Positions 27,201 through 36,877 of a stretch of 64,000 bases of DNA are shown one piece after another. The position numbers and the translations under genes were made by a program. The DNA lies in NCBI GenBank assembly GCA_963978545.1, contig OZ021731.1:55973242-56037241 (forward strand). The letters are read 5' to 3'. The stretch comes from Linyphia triangularis (lineage: Eukaryota > Arthropoda > Arachnida > Araneae > Linyphiidae). The notes below the pieces were generated by a model that did not search any database, had not been told where the DNA came from, and worked only from the letters and a program-made list of their open reading frames with translations. How positions within the stretch are numbered: the stretch's first letter is position 1; each line of letters opens with the position of its first letter.

Positions 27201-27556
27201 TAATTTTATAAAATTTCTAATATTAGTAAGTCAAATTCTTCACCTCCTAATTAAACTAAAGACTGCTATATATCCGAGCAATGCTGGACTTTATAGCTAG
27301 TATGAAATAAAACTTTAGAAATTTTAACAACTTACTCGAATGTAAAAAATAAAGTGCATGTTCCAACAATGAGACACACAGTGAAAAAGAACACTCCTGT
27401 TTGGCGTGCCATCATGATACGTCCTCCACAGTAAAACCGATTTCTTCCCGGAAACACTTGCCATTTCCGGACAAGCGGCTTCACAGGTTTATCTGGCATG
27501 CTTGGCGATTCAGTCAATACCCTTGAGTAGTCAACAGCTTTCAAGTCACTTTTCAT
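6233..27556 (-). CDS. ZDHHC14: ZDHHC14-type palmitoyltransferase (orthologue of Drosophila approximated), ten coding exons
   Basis: Membrane enzyme that transfers palmitate from CoA to protein cysteines; ZDHHC14/18/9 act mainly at Golgi and plasma membrane, and the fly orthologue acts in Fat/Dachs signalling. Exons (minus): 27556-27336, 26631-26471, 25716-25558, 24052-23915, 23091-23043, 22704-22602, 14441-14332, 13742-13652, 12296-12134, 6396-6233. All join in phase to 452 aa. Residues 30-52 ([23 protein letters not shown]) match the family N-terminus; TM1 about 54-73, TM2 about 86-103; SFSDPG 105-110; Cys-rich domain 159-199 with catalytic DHHC at 184-187; TM3 about 200-224; TM4 about 246-268; TTNE 273-276; NPY of the PaCCT motif 292-294. 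An in-frame TAA lies 30 bases upstream of the ATG. The tail after about 345 is Ser/Thr-rich and poorly conserved. The ZDHHC14 choice over 9/18 rests on PPPRTKE and ESPASV. Confidence 0.93.
6663..6688. repeat. Perfect 26-bp palindrome
   Basis: The segment reads CACTTTTCAATTT followed immediately by its exact inverted complement, with no spacer (centre between 6675 and 6676). It could extrude as a cruciform or be the remnant of two abutting inverted repeats. No role is known. Confidence 0.9.
7215..7345 (-). CDS. ZDHHC14: Candidate alternative 3' exon or cassette exon of ZDHHC14
   Basis: On the minus strand an acceptor after a pyrimidine-rich tract (CTCTTTGAGTAG) opens a frame in phase 1, exactly the phase left by exon 9. 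It encodes [18 protein letters not shown], then [12 protein letters not shown] and SLQVHPAYK before a TGA at 7215-7217. The stretch is far richer in G+C than its intron and its residue mix looks coding. Used as last exon it would give a 441-aa isoform. A donor (A|GTGAGG) after 7268 would instead make a symmetric 78-nt cassette (7345-7268) that joins exon 10 in frame. I do not recognise the peptide in human ZDHHC14, and no AATAAA lies close downstream, so the mode of use is open. Confidence 0.5.
8744..8927 (+). mobile_element. tRNA-derived SINE
   Basis: The head has a polymerase III B box (GGTTCGAATCC, 8800-8810) preceded by an A-box-like GGTTAGAGC (8763-8771), and it is followed by a non-tRNA body ending AAACCAACCAATTA. 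Flanking TAAATAAGATG (8733-8743) and TAAACAGGATG (8928-8938) look like a diverged target duplication. It differs in sequence from the two SINEs at 18297 and 21806, so it is a second SINE family. Confidence 0.75.
10670..11080. mobile_element. CAGGGTGGCCAC-type inverted-repeat element
   Basis: The left end CAGGGTGGCCACAAAATTC matches the inverted right end CACAGTGGCCACAGAAC. The interior repeats a TTCCCTGATT-like phrase at least five times, and an internal end-like sequence (GTCTAGACACCCTG, about 10795-10808) suggests a composite. TIRs beginning CAGGG resemble hAT MITEs; no transposase is present. Class is inference. Confidence 0.6.
11661..12070. mobile_element. CAGGGTTCCCAC MITE, older copy
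   Basis: Ends CAGGTTTCCCACA and (inverted) CAAGGTTCCCACAG are terminal inverted repeats. The interior matches the copy at 19304-19692 over most of its length, for example AATAAATTTTTAATAAAGTA. It is more diverged and lies in ZDHHC14 intron 9 next to exon 9. Confidence 0.75.
12297..13651 (-). other. ZDHHC14: ZDHHC14 intron 8, mostly a Helitron-like insertion
   Basis: The donor AAAA|GTATGA and the acceptor TTTTAG|GGC bound a 1.36-kb intron. About a kilobase of it is the repeat at 12418-13457; little ancestral intron sequence remains. Confidence 0.8.
12418..13457 (+). mobile_element. Non-autonomous Helitron-like element with internal tandem repeats
   Basis: The copy starts with TC after an A (A|TCTATAATAATAAAAC) and reaches CAGCTAG before a T at 13457; an alternative CACAGCTAG|T end lies at 13404 after a short GAGGCCTC palindrome. 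TC start, CTAG end and an A/T insertion site fit Helitrons. Inside are about five units of 120-145 bp, each with a CTCTGAAATTTTCAACATAA phrase (near 12489, 12611, 12755, 12892, 13029), then three 43-bp units at 13205-13345. No Rep/helicase frame is present. Related copies lie at 56485, 58836 and 60461. Confidence 0.65.
17621..17869. repeat. Near-perfect tandem duplication, 123-bp period
   Basis: AGTTCGATTCATGCTCTTTA begins at 17621 and again at 17744, and the two copies agree essentially base for base. This indicates a recent local duplication with no terminal inverted repeats. Confidence 0.95.
18297..18466 (-). mobile_element. tRNA-derived SINE, copy 1
   Basis: Read on the minus strand it opens GCCGACCAAACGGTATAGTG, with an A-box-like TGGTTAGCGTGC and a B box GGTTCGAGTCC, so its promoter head is at the right. 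The tail ends at ...AACAACCAACCAA. Poly-T/ACAAG flanks on both sides (about 18282-18296 and 18467-18480) look like the target duplication. About 177 bp in the fuller copy at 21806. Confidence 0.88.
18711..18875. repeat. Tandem duplication, 85-bp period
   Basis: GTTGTGCAAGTGACAGTTAT starts at 18711 and a close copy (GTTGTGTAAGTGACAGTTAT) at 18796, with shared sequence through CCAAGATTTTGTT. A few substitutions separate the copies. Confidence 0.92.
19304..19692. mobile_element. CAGGGTTCCCAC MITE, younger copy
   Basis: Exact 12-bp ends CAGGGTTCCCAC and GTGGGAACCCTG bound 389 bp. Next to the ends lie repeated ACTTTTAAGGACCT-like motifs in inverted arrangement. There is no transposase frame. TIRs beginning CAGGG suggest hAT. 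A diverged relative lies at 11661-12070. Confidence 0.85.
21806..21982 (-). mobile_element. tRNA-derived SINE, copy 2, with intact target duplication
   Basis: The same family as 18297-18466. The head at the right reads GCCGACCAAACGGTATAGTG; the B box complement lies at 21918-21928. It is flanked by perfect 14-bp direct repeats ACCGCTGTAATAAG at 21792-21805 and 21983-21996, the mark of L1-type retroposition. Confidence 0.95.
22705..23042 (-). other. ZDHHC14: AT-AC minor-class (U12-type) intron of ZDHHC14
   Basis: Exon 5 ends GCAAG and the intron opens ATATCCTTTCT, the U12 AT-AC donor consensus. It closes ATCCTTAATTATAATTAC|T: the U12 branch-site consensus (TCCTTAAY) sits about ten bases before the terminal AC. 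No GT or AG alternative keeps the frame; this junction rebuilds a Ser codon (AG|T) and gives [17 protein letters not shown], matching human ZDHHC14 DSPASVLEAVVCFFSVW in length and sequence. It is 338 bp long, typical of the compact introns around it. Confidence 0.92.
23597..23651. repeat. 16-bp perfect inverted repeat with 23-bp loop
   Basis: AATCCTTATTTATTAA at 23597-23612 is followed by its exact complement TTAATAAATAAGGATT at 23636-23651, inside ZDHHC14 intron 4. It may fold as a hairpin in the transcript; no function is implied. Confidence 0.9.
24053..25557 (-). other. ZDHHC14: ZDHHC14 intron 3
   Basis: Bounded by GTGTGG|GTAAG and TTTCAG|AGCG. It contains a TATATA run near 24230-24245 and no exon or repeat I recognise. 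Introns 1 (26632-27335) and 2 (25717-26470) are likewise plain. Confidence 0.7.
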
Positions 27557-30500
27557 CAGTTCGTGGAAAGGACAGAGCCGGATGCCTTAGGGTTTTCGTC
27601 TGGTATCATCTTACTTTCAGGAAAGAACAGTTTTGCATCTTGCATGGTGTAAATAAGAGAAGAAAAGCTGAAAAATTTAGTTTATACAATGTAATACAAT
27701 CAATTTCAAAAGTTAAATGTATTCTGAAATGGTTTTGATATATTTTGAAATAGGACATTTTATATTAATTACACAATTTGCAACAATTTAGAATTAAGGC
27801 AATAGGATAAGATTGCTTTATTTTTTTAAACATTAGATTTATTTTGAAATATAATTTATAAAATAAATACTTTTATTTATTAATTGGCTGAGTTCATCCT
27901 AGAAATAAAAAAGGGCAGGGTGTTATTTACTAAAAAAGGGCAATTCCTGTTTTCGAGGGCACTTTTTTGGCAAATTGCAGAAACTTTTACCCTGTTTTCT
28001 TCCATAATTTCTATGTTGTTTTACTTTTCCACTATGAAAAATACTTTTAAATTGTTGATTTTTTGAAAAACTAATAGTGAATGTTTAAAACGGCATGAAT
28101 AAAAAAACTTGCTCAGATACTCAAAAGACAAACAATAACAAAATACTGATAAAATGCTACAGTCCTATTTCTTCAGGAATGAAACTGAGAAAATTATTGA
28201 AGATAAAAAACCATCTTCACAGTAAAATTTGCATCAAATATTAAATTTTATAAAAATATGAATTTATAACACTGTAAAATTAAGATAAGAATGTTATGAT
28301 ATAATGAATGTTAAGATATTTCACAACCTGCCCTTGCAAAATTTTCTAAAATATGAATGAATCAACCTTAAACTTTATATTTTAGGCTTTGCCATTGTCA
28401 GACAAGATATAGTGTAAGGAAAGTGTTATTTTCATAAAAAGGGCAGGAAGAGTTCTGTTTTTAAAGAAAAAGGCAGGGCGAGCCGCCCCTTGAAAAACGC
28501 CAAGGATGAACTTGGAATAGGTAGCTACATTTTGTTTGACAATCCTGTTGTTGCTATTCCTCCAAATTACAAGATATCTTGTTATTTACATAAATGTATC
28601 CATAACGGTTTTAAATTCAATCTTAGATAATTTTGAATGAGAATGAAAATGATTTCAGGATACCTTTCCACTGTTAAATTGTTCGCATTTAGCGAATATA
28701 TTTGCTGTTGAGAATGAGGACTTTTAAGATGCCAAGGAACTGCGTAATAGGTAGTTTCCAATAGTATGGTTTATAATGTATTTTGATTAAATATTAATCG
28801 TTCTAACATATTATTCCGTAGATGAATGACAAAAAAAATTTCAAATCGTTTGGTTTTCTCAAATGCCCAGTTTGGCTCGGACTAGCGTTGGGGCATTCCC
28901 ATGGAAATTCCCAACCATGCGGCAGACTGTTAATCTGTCCACAAGCGTGGCAAACTTTTTGTCTCACTACTGATCAACGGGATAACATACAAGTACCACA
29001 TTAACATTAAAATAATGAATAGCTCAACCCATGAGTATTCAATTTAATGTCTCATTAGCTTCTAAAATGAGACTTATATTATCATAATGAAGTTTTATCC
29101 TTTTTTTTTTTTTTTTTTAAAGAAACCTCAAATTAAATTTTTTTTAGGTAAAAGTACATAATATTTTATTTGTGCCTTATAAAATTTTATTACCAGTCTT
29201 ATGACATGGCTCCAAAGTTAGTGTTGTATATTTTGTAAAATGGCAAATGCACATTAAAAAAAAAGTTTTAGAATATGAAAAATGGTGTGTAACCAAATCA
29301 GTCCAATTTTTTCACTAATAAATGGGTAAAGTTTAATTTTACCTATTTAAACAGGTCATTTTTAAAGATTAGGAATTGAAATGTTAAAATTACAAGAAAC
29401 AACTAGCTCTAATTACATGCAAAATTCAGTACATTAAAAAAAATTTTAATAATGATTAAGATTTCCTTTTCAGTGTTTTTGGATTAGAAAATAACCAGCT
29501 TTGGAATAAATAGCTTTTTCCAAAATGAAATAGTCAGACACTTTTACAAATGGGTAGTATGGAAAAAATGTACCTATTGTACAAATTCAAATACTAGAAA
29601 TAAATAAAAAATTTAAATAAATATATAATACAAATTTTATGTAAGCTGTAAAATTTAGTTGGAAATGCATAAATTTTTGTTAAAATAATAGTCTGGATTA
29701 ACCATCATATTCCTTTTAATTCTTGAAAGAAAGCCTTAACAGATTTTCATATGGACATAAAGACTCAATTAATATTACTCAATTACATCACAAAAAACCA
29801 TAAAAAAACAACCTAGAAATGAGATTCAATTCTATTAATGTTAAAAAGTAAATACATGCCAAAAAAGAGTGAAACTAAAAGGTTATCAAGATTTACTAAT
29901 ACTTTCTATATAATATTGGTCAAATATAGCAATAGTTTAACGAGGAATTAAGTATCATTAAAATTCAATCGTCCGACGTAAAGCATCTTTTTTTCGACAA
30001 CTGAATAATCAGAATTCAAGAACAAAAATTTACAAGAAAACGTCAAAATACTAAACATCAATATTAATAACAAGAATTGATTGAAAGAATTGTTAAAAAT
30101 ACATCAGTGGAAACTAGATCATTATAGAAAAAAAATAATGCGATATCCTACTTTTAGTCAACGTTGATTTTCGAAACCACAGATAAGGTCCAAGAGCCAT
30201 ACAATTGAAAGCAATGAGTAGAATGAATGACGACAATATTCATGTATTAATGAAATACACAATAAAATTCATAATTAAAAGATAGTTATTAGTTAGAAAA
30301 ACTCAAATAATTCACTTTGCATAACAGGAATACATTAAAAGTGCAGACAGAAAACACAGCAGAGTCAAAATTTCTTCTATGGTTATGATAGAAGTAGAAG
30401 TACATTTTAGAGTAAAAAAATATGGGCCTAAAAATTAGTTTATGTATATGACGTCATAATCTTAAAATGGGAAAATGATGCTTGTTTTTTACTGATTGAT

Positions 30501-31781
30501 AAAAAGCAATGAGAATACTTAAATGGGAATATTCAAGATACCGTATGTTAAATACTACGCCTAGATCCCTATATCACGGATAAAAAGGCATACTCAAAGA
30601 TGATCAAAGGTTAGCAAAATCAAAGCCGATATTGATTTATGTCGGTGAGAATTTCTTACTTCGACTGAAGTAGCGTTTACAAAACAAAAATCACAATTTC
30701 TTAACTTCTAGGTTGTGTGTTTGTCTAAATTTTTGTTAGGACTCAATGAACATACTATCCCTTGAATTTTGATAATTTTACACTCATGGAAGATACAATT
30801 TTTAATCAAAGAGCCGTACCATCAAAAAATGTTCCTTTTAGGCATCAGCAAAATCAATAAAAAAGCAAGTTTCATTTTTTTAGGCGATTAACTACTGTGC
30901 TATATGTTTTCTCAACTATTATCATAATGATTCTGCATTATTATTACAGTGAAAATCGTCTTTCTCACAAAATTTTACAATAGCCTTTTTTGGCTTGGTA
31001 GTGCTATTCATTACCATTGCACCACTGGGCTTCTATTTTTATATATACGTAAAATAAAAAACCTTGCAATTTGTTAATACATTCAATTATAATTATTTTT
31101 ACAAACCTTGGCAAATTGGCTGAGCTCCGCGATAATTTTGGTGACAAAAGTAGTTGTTGATTCCTAGTTTAGACTGAAAGATTTTACCCTGAACCAATAG
31201 AACTTGGACTTTTATAAGCTTTTATCTATAAATATATTAGTGCAAAACAGTACCATAGACAGAGGGGGACCAAGGAGGGTGAATGATAATCTTTTGTCCT
31301 TTCTGGAACAGCCAGGATATGCAACAGTACAGCAAATAAGATGATTTTGCAACTTCAAATTCAGTTTTATATTATATCTTCAATTTTTTTTTATGGTATA
31401 TACTTACCCACAATTTGTGGAAGAAGGATCTTAAATAGTTTTTAACAATGTTCCACCCTAAAAGGGGACGGCAATGACAGCTTCAAAAAATAGAAAGAGT
31501 TATTGTAAAAATAATGACACAAGACACAAGCATTAAAATAACAATTTTATTAATCATAAAGTCTTTTGAAATAGCAAAAATTAGCTGAATCCATTTTGAT
31601 GTAACATACAATTAATCAGCGTGCACATGCCTAGGTCTTAGAGGTCAGGTCATAATGTATATTCTCATAGCAATACAATAGCACACGTTCTCCAGGGTTA
31701 CAAGCAAATAATTCAATGAATTGTACTTTAATCAAATTAGTTTGATTGTTCAAATAGTTTTATTAATTGTATCAATTACTA
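27557..31781. other. Upstream region of ZDHHC14
   Basis: Untranslated first exons and the promoter of ZDHHC14 probably lie here but I cannot place them. Diverged inverted sequences AGTTCATCCT (27889-27898) and AGGATGAACT (about 28503-28512), both next to AAAAAGGGCAGG-type motifs, may bound a 0.6-kb element. A somewhat G+C-rich island at about 28849-28945 is unexplained. No protein-coding frame is supported. Confidence 0.45.
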
Positions 31782-32549
31782 CAGGGTGGGGCAAATAAAA
31801 GTGGCCCGGATGAGTGGATACAATTGAACGCATGCATTTAATGTATGTATTTAACGACACCACGAGATTGAAGCCTGGTTTCCTCCGAGTGTTTATGTCA
31901 ACTCACAGAATAGCAGGTTCTGGGCAGAGGAGAATCCACATTAATTCTACCAGACAACATTGCATGACCAGAAGGTTGGTGTTTAGTGTGCAGTGTCTGC
32001 ATGCAGCATTATTGATGTCATCTTGTTTCATCAGACGGTCAGTTTGGAGCGTTACACTTCAAACATTTTTAATCCATTTGAGGCAGAATTAATTGAGGAG
32101 GAAAAGACCTAAGGTTACTTTCAACAGGATACAGCAACTGCCCATACAGACGGTAAAAACAATGGATCACATTTACACACTCTTCACTCCTGACTGTTTA
32201 GTTAGTAGAGGTCAGTCTGGTCTCGGCCCTAGTTGGCCACCCAGGTCACCTGATCTGTCAATGTGCAATTACTTTTTGTAGGTAACCCTCAAGTCTAAGG
32301 TGTATCACAACAATCCTCATAATCTTCAAGAACTGTAGCAGAACATATGAGATCGCAGTAATTCCAGAAGTCCAATTTCGATCTGCCTCTTGCAACTTGC
32401 TAACCAGGGTCCAAACGTGCCAAGAGATGAACGGTTGTCGTTTTCCACATCTTCTATAAGCAGGTTAGTGTACTATTTCCTTTCCTTTGCTGTATTTCTT
32501 TGTAACCTGGAACTCTGTTCTCTGGGCCACTTTTATTTGCCCAACCCTG
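31782..32549 (+). mobile_element. Dead, internally deleted Tc1/mariner-superfamily transposon
   Basis: Terminal inverted repeats CAGGGTGGGGCAAATAAAAG and (inverted) CAGGGTTGGGCAAATAAAAG bound 768 bp, with TA on both sides (31780-31781, 32550-32551). The inside carries the C-terminal half of a DDE_3-type transposase in several frames: AWFPPSVYVNSQNSRFWAEE, VWCAVSA, FQQDTATAHTDG, then WPPRSPDLSMCNYFL and LKSKVYHNN. The second and third catalytic aspartates sit in QQD and SPD. Stops, frameshifts and loss of the N-terminal half make it inactive. Confidence 0.9.
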
Positions 32550-33533
32550 TATTTGAAAAGTAAAATACAACATAGCAATTTTGAATATTTAATATCCTAT
32601 AATTCATATTACTTTACAAATAATGCCAAAAATAACAATTCGGAGCATCAAAAGTAACTTAGGATAAGGTTCGGAGCACAACTCAACGAGCAGAGACTCA
32701 AATGAATCCTTTTCGGTCAAAATAAGAAATGTCAAACAAAATGAAGCTGTAGAAGATCATTTAATTTATTTCATAAGCAAAGAAAAAAGTAGAAGAAATT
32801 AGTTATAGCTTTACAATTATTTAATTCAAACAATTATCATTAAAAGCTTCCCACTACAGTACTTAGTTCACAAATCAACCAACCTATAAAATAGTAAGGA
32901 AAAAGTTGAAATGAATTGAAAATAGATGAAAATTTATTATTATCATTTTATTTCATTATTAAAAACAAATCATAAAGGACAGTTCTGAAATAATAGATTT
33001 GAAAAATTTGCACACATAAAAGATAAATTCTAGATATTAATTTTCAAAACATCAACACATTTGTATTCTTATTTTGTAAGTAGTCACATATTTTCATATT
33101 AAAATTAGGTTTCACAAGAAGACACTTCAGCTATTTTTGGAAATACAAATAATATTTTGGAATATACTAGTTTGGCTTATCTTGTAAGTATTACAAATGC
33201 ACTGATTCACAAATCTGAATTTACAATTGTTAAGTATTATAGAATTTCAATAAACAAAGAACTGAGTAAGTAAAAGTACTATGTGGTCAAGGTACAGTAC
33301 CCAAACCCTTTTTCACAGCTGAAAGAAAACATTTCATTGAAGTTTGCAAGAAAAATAGGGTTATAAGGTTTTCATCCTTAAAAATGCAACTTTTTTAAGT
33401 ATTAGTGAACAAATGTATAGTTTGGTTTATTTCAATAAACATGCTTAAGACAAATTATTTCAAAGAGGCTTTTCATCACATGCAAACTACAAGATGCTTT
33501 ACAATACTAGTTATTGTAGAAGAAATTTTAAAA
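32550..33533 (-). other. TMEM242 3' untranslated and downstream sequence
   Basis: On the minus strand AATAAA lies at 33426-33431, about 105 bp after the TMEM242 stop, and is a plausible polyadenylation signal; more hexamers follow at 32933-32938 and 32765-32770. Otherwise plain A+T-rich sequence. Confidence 0.5.
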
Positions 33534-36463
33534 TCAACTTTTTTTGCCCTTTTCACTTTCTTCAATAAGGTAATTCAGAAGTTCACGAAGATTTTTAAAG
33601 TCAGATCGACCTGGGGTTTCACTCTGTGGAATTCTCGGTAGAACATTTCCAACTTTCATACGAAACTCTTGAAGCTTAAAAAAAAAAAGAATTGAGGAAT
33701 GAAAATAATTTTATACATAACTATAATAAGGTTGGTCCACAGAGACATCACAATTAAGTTTTATAGATTCAAAAAGATAATGTTAAGATAAGTATTTTGA
33801 CATATTACATAGAGGTCTCAAATTACAGAGGATTGTTAGGCATGGTGCAATCAGGCCTTATGATATATTTTGAGACTGGCAAAACACATCATTCAACTGC
33901 CCTAGTAGTTTAATCTGTGTCCTTTTCTTGTGCTCTCTACTATGTGCCATCTCTCCTTGCACAGGCGTACGGCCGTATTTTTAACTAGTGTTGCTTTTCA
34001 GATATCCATCCATTTACCAAACTTTTTAGACACAACTTTCATTCAAAATAACATTTAATACAATAGTAAAAAATTTAATAAAAGATAAAACATATTTACA
34101 TTATTAACTCCCATCATTTTCCATACTCCAGCACAGAAAATACTAAAGCCACCAACAGCATACAAAGTTCCCCAACCAAGGGCTCTCATAGCTAAAGATC
34201 CCCCACTTTCAGGCATCTCTTTAGTAGGCATCATACCCTAAAACAACAAAAAATTATTTTTTCACCTTTTTACAAAATTTAACAACTGAATACTGACACA
34301 GAAAAGTATACACTTTCAATTCTGTATTAGTTTAATTATTATCCGCAGATTTTAGCTTCTTAAATATGCAGTACCCTACATAGTGAGAAGCTTATACAAA
34401 GGCTCTCTCTGAGGTTAACATTCCAAGACAAAACTACATTGCTACAGGTATGTGTAATAAGTCAAATCTCTTGGAAAAGAGTTCCTGTTTCAAAATCCAA
34501 CTTGACATGCCATAAATAATGAATAGAAGACAATTTGCAATTCGTAAAGACCAAACTACAAAACACTTTTCATGTATCAGTTTGAATGTCTTACTAAGAT
34601 TATTTAGGGTTAGACAAATTCAATTGGAAGTGCTTTAAAATTTGCTTAGAATAGTATTTTATCTTTATAAATAATTTCGCTAACCAAGCGATTAATTTTT
34701 ATCCAGCAAAATGGCGGAGAAGAAGGTAGAAAGCCACTCCACGTCAAACAAAATGAAAGCTGCAAGAAAGAAACAAGTTAATCCTGTGCGACAAAAGACC
34801 TCACTGTTCACATAACAAAAATATCAATTTCTAAACCGAGGTAGATTTCGGACATTAAATGTCACCAAATTAGATGTTTTGAGTCTGGACCTAAAGTACC
34901 ACTAACAGAACTGCGTATAGAAACCACCTTTTAATGATAGGGGAGAATGCCTTACAAAGGTACACTTTTACATTTTGATTTTTGTAGTTTTTTCTATTTG
35001 CTCACAGAAATTCCACCATAATTTTTTTTTAAGGGAAATTTCTTTGGCCACTTAACTTTATATTTTCAAATTTTCTAAAATGATTATAATACTTGGAAGA
35101 AAAAGAAGGGGAAAAAAATGGAACCTTTATAGGGAGAGTTTCTTGTTCTTCCTCCTCTGGACAGCGATAGATGAACAAAGGGACAGGAATATGGGGATGG
35201 CAAAAAGAAAGATTCATATAGCTTTAGAGCTTTTTTGAAAATATGTATATCTTATTTTTTTTAATGGGACATTAAACATGTTTTTGGTCAAATTTTAATT
35301 ATAAAACTTGCCTAATACTTCATTTGATTGAAAATCTAGTATCCAAACTAGACCAAGATAGAAGACCTTGTGCTTGTAGTTGATCGTCAATTTTATATTT
35401 GTAAAATTGTCTTATATAAAATGAGTTGTAAGATTAATAATTGCACAACTCTAATGATTATTCAACTCTTAAAAGTAAAAATCATCTTGAAAGAGTTACT
35501 GGTAATAAAATGGGTTAAGACAATTATCAAATATTATTAATATCTGCCAGTCTAAGAATGAAAACTCAACAACAAGAATAAAAATATAAGTAGATACAAA
35601 CTTATCTTTGAAGAAAATGTTTGACATACCTTAAAAAAATAAACAGGATCTCTTTTTTTGGCCAAAGCTACTGCCATTCCGAATCCACCAAGTACAGAAA
35701 TTCCTGTAACACTCAAAAGAAAAGAAGTTTCTGAAAAAAGAAGAAAGGCTATTATTTTCTTGAGATCCTCCTGTAATACTACACTAATATTCATAACACT
35801 CAAATTTGAAGAAAAGAGAAATCTATCCACATTTTCTCAAATCAATTAAAAATAATAATAATTCTTGTTCTACAACAAGATATCAAAAGTAAACTTGTGT
35901 GATTTATTTTGTTTATTTAAAAACAGGTTTCAAAGTATATACTGTCGGTACTAACTTGGGTTAACTTCAACACCTAAACCATTACACACAGTTAACATTG
36001 AACACACAATTCTAAATCTAAAAATATTAGCAATAAATTGCACATATTTATGTTCGTTAACTTGAAACAAGATGGGAGCAAAAATAAAACAGCTGAACAC
36101 CACTTATGGTCAGTATAAAACTGTGTAGAGTACATGATTAAGGGTGTAAAAATATCTAGGTTTTCAAATAAAATCAAAGACAGATGACCAATTTCCTTTC
36201 TTTTTTTCCCCAAAAATTATGCCTGAAATTTGCAGACTAAAAACATTGACCCAAGTATAATTGGAGCCAGTGAATGAATAATTTTTTAAATAGTACATAG
36301 AAAGATAAACTAAACTTTCAGAAAATACGTGTCAATCTTAATGATGTGAATATAGTTCTGTTTTAAATGAAATAAGCAAAATTTTAATGAAAATATATCT
36401 CAATAACACACAACCTAGTAGTTTGTGAGGCTTTTTGGTTGGTGCTTCTTTTTCAAGGTCCAT
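33534..36463 (-). CDS. TMEM242: TMEM242, mitochondrial ATP synthase rotor assembly factor, four exons
   Basis: TMEM242 is an inner mitochondrial membrane protein that with TMEM70 helps assemble the c-ring of ATP synthase. Exons (minus): 36463-36415, 35730-35630, 34237-34100, 33674-33534. They join in phase to 142 aa, against 141 in human. Residues 1-17 are charged and hydrophilic; TM1 about 19-40 (SVTGISVLGGFGMAVALAKK, similar to human AGFITTLSLAKKK); TM2 about 69-90 within MRALGWGTLYAVGGFSIF, near-identical to human ALRALGWGSLYAWCGVG; the tail EFRMKVGNVLPRIPQSE parallels human DFRSKMQSIFPTIPKNSE. All introns are GT-AG with good sites. The start is the first ATG of the exon. It stands head to head with RPGR. 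Confidence 0.93.
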
Positions 36464-36877
36464 GTTTGTAAGACCCAAAGAATTTAAAACGATCAGTTTG
36501 TGGTTTATGTCAGAAAAAATTGAATAAACGTCTCAATTCATGTTATTTCAATAAATATAAACCATAGCTTCTTCACAAGATTTGCCGGACAGGATCAGTA
36601 TTTTAAATCCAAACAAACAAAACCACATGGCCCATTCATCAATAATCAATGCCAAAACTAAGTAATATAAAACTGCAATTTTTGTAAGTTGTTTTTGTTC
36701 TGGATGAAATTACTATTATTTTAAATTTGGCCCTTTTTAATTTGTTGTAAAATAGTTTTTTCCTGAAAATTTTCAAAAAATTACTCAGGAAATAGTATTT
36801 TTTAACTATATCGACTATTAATATTTGGTTTGGATTTTAAAAATTCTTATGTTATCGTAATCGCCTCATGTGTTACT
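36464..36877. promoter_or_regulatory. Probable bidirectional promoter between TMEM242 and RPGR
   Basis: Only 414 bp separate the two divergent start codons, so both transcripts must begin within it or in one another. No TATA box or CpG island is evident. The RPGR start sits in ACTATGGCGGC, a YY1-like context, and GTTACTATGGCGGC (36872-36885) matches 13 of 14 positions of the worm RFX X-box consensus. Function is inference from layout. Confidence 0.55.

Noticed and set aside
35552..35830. 92-codon minus-strand frame as a separate small gene
   Set aside because: It is TMEM242 exon 2 (35730-35630) read through into both introns.
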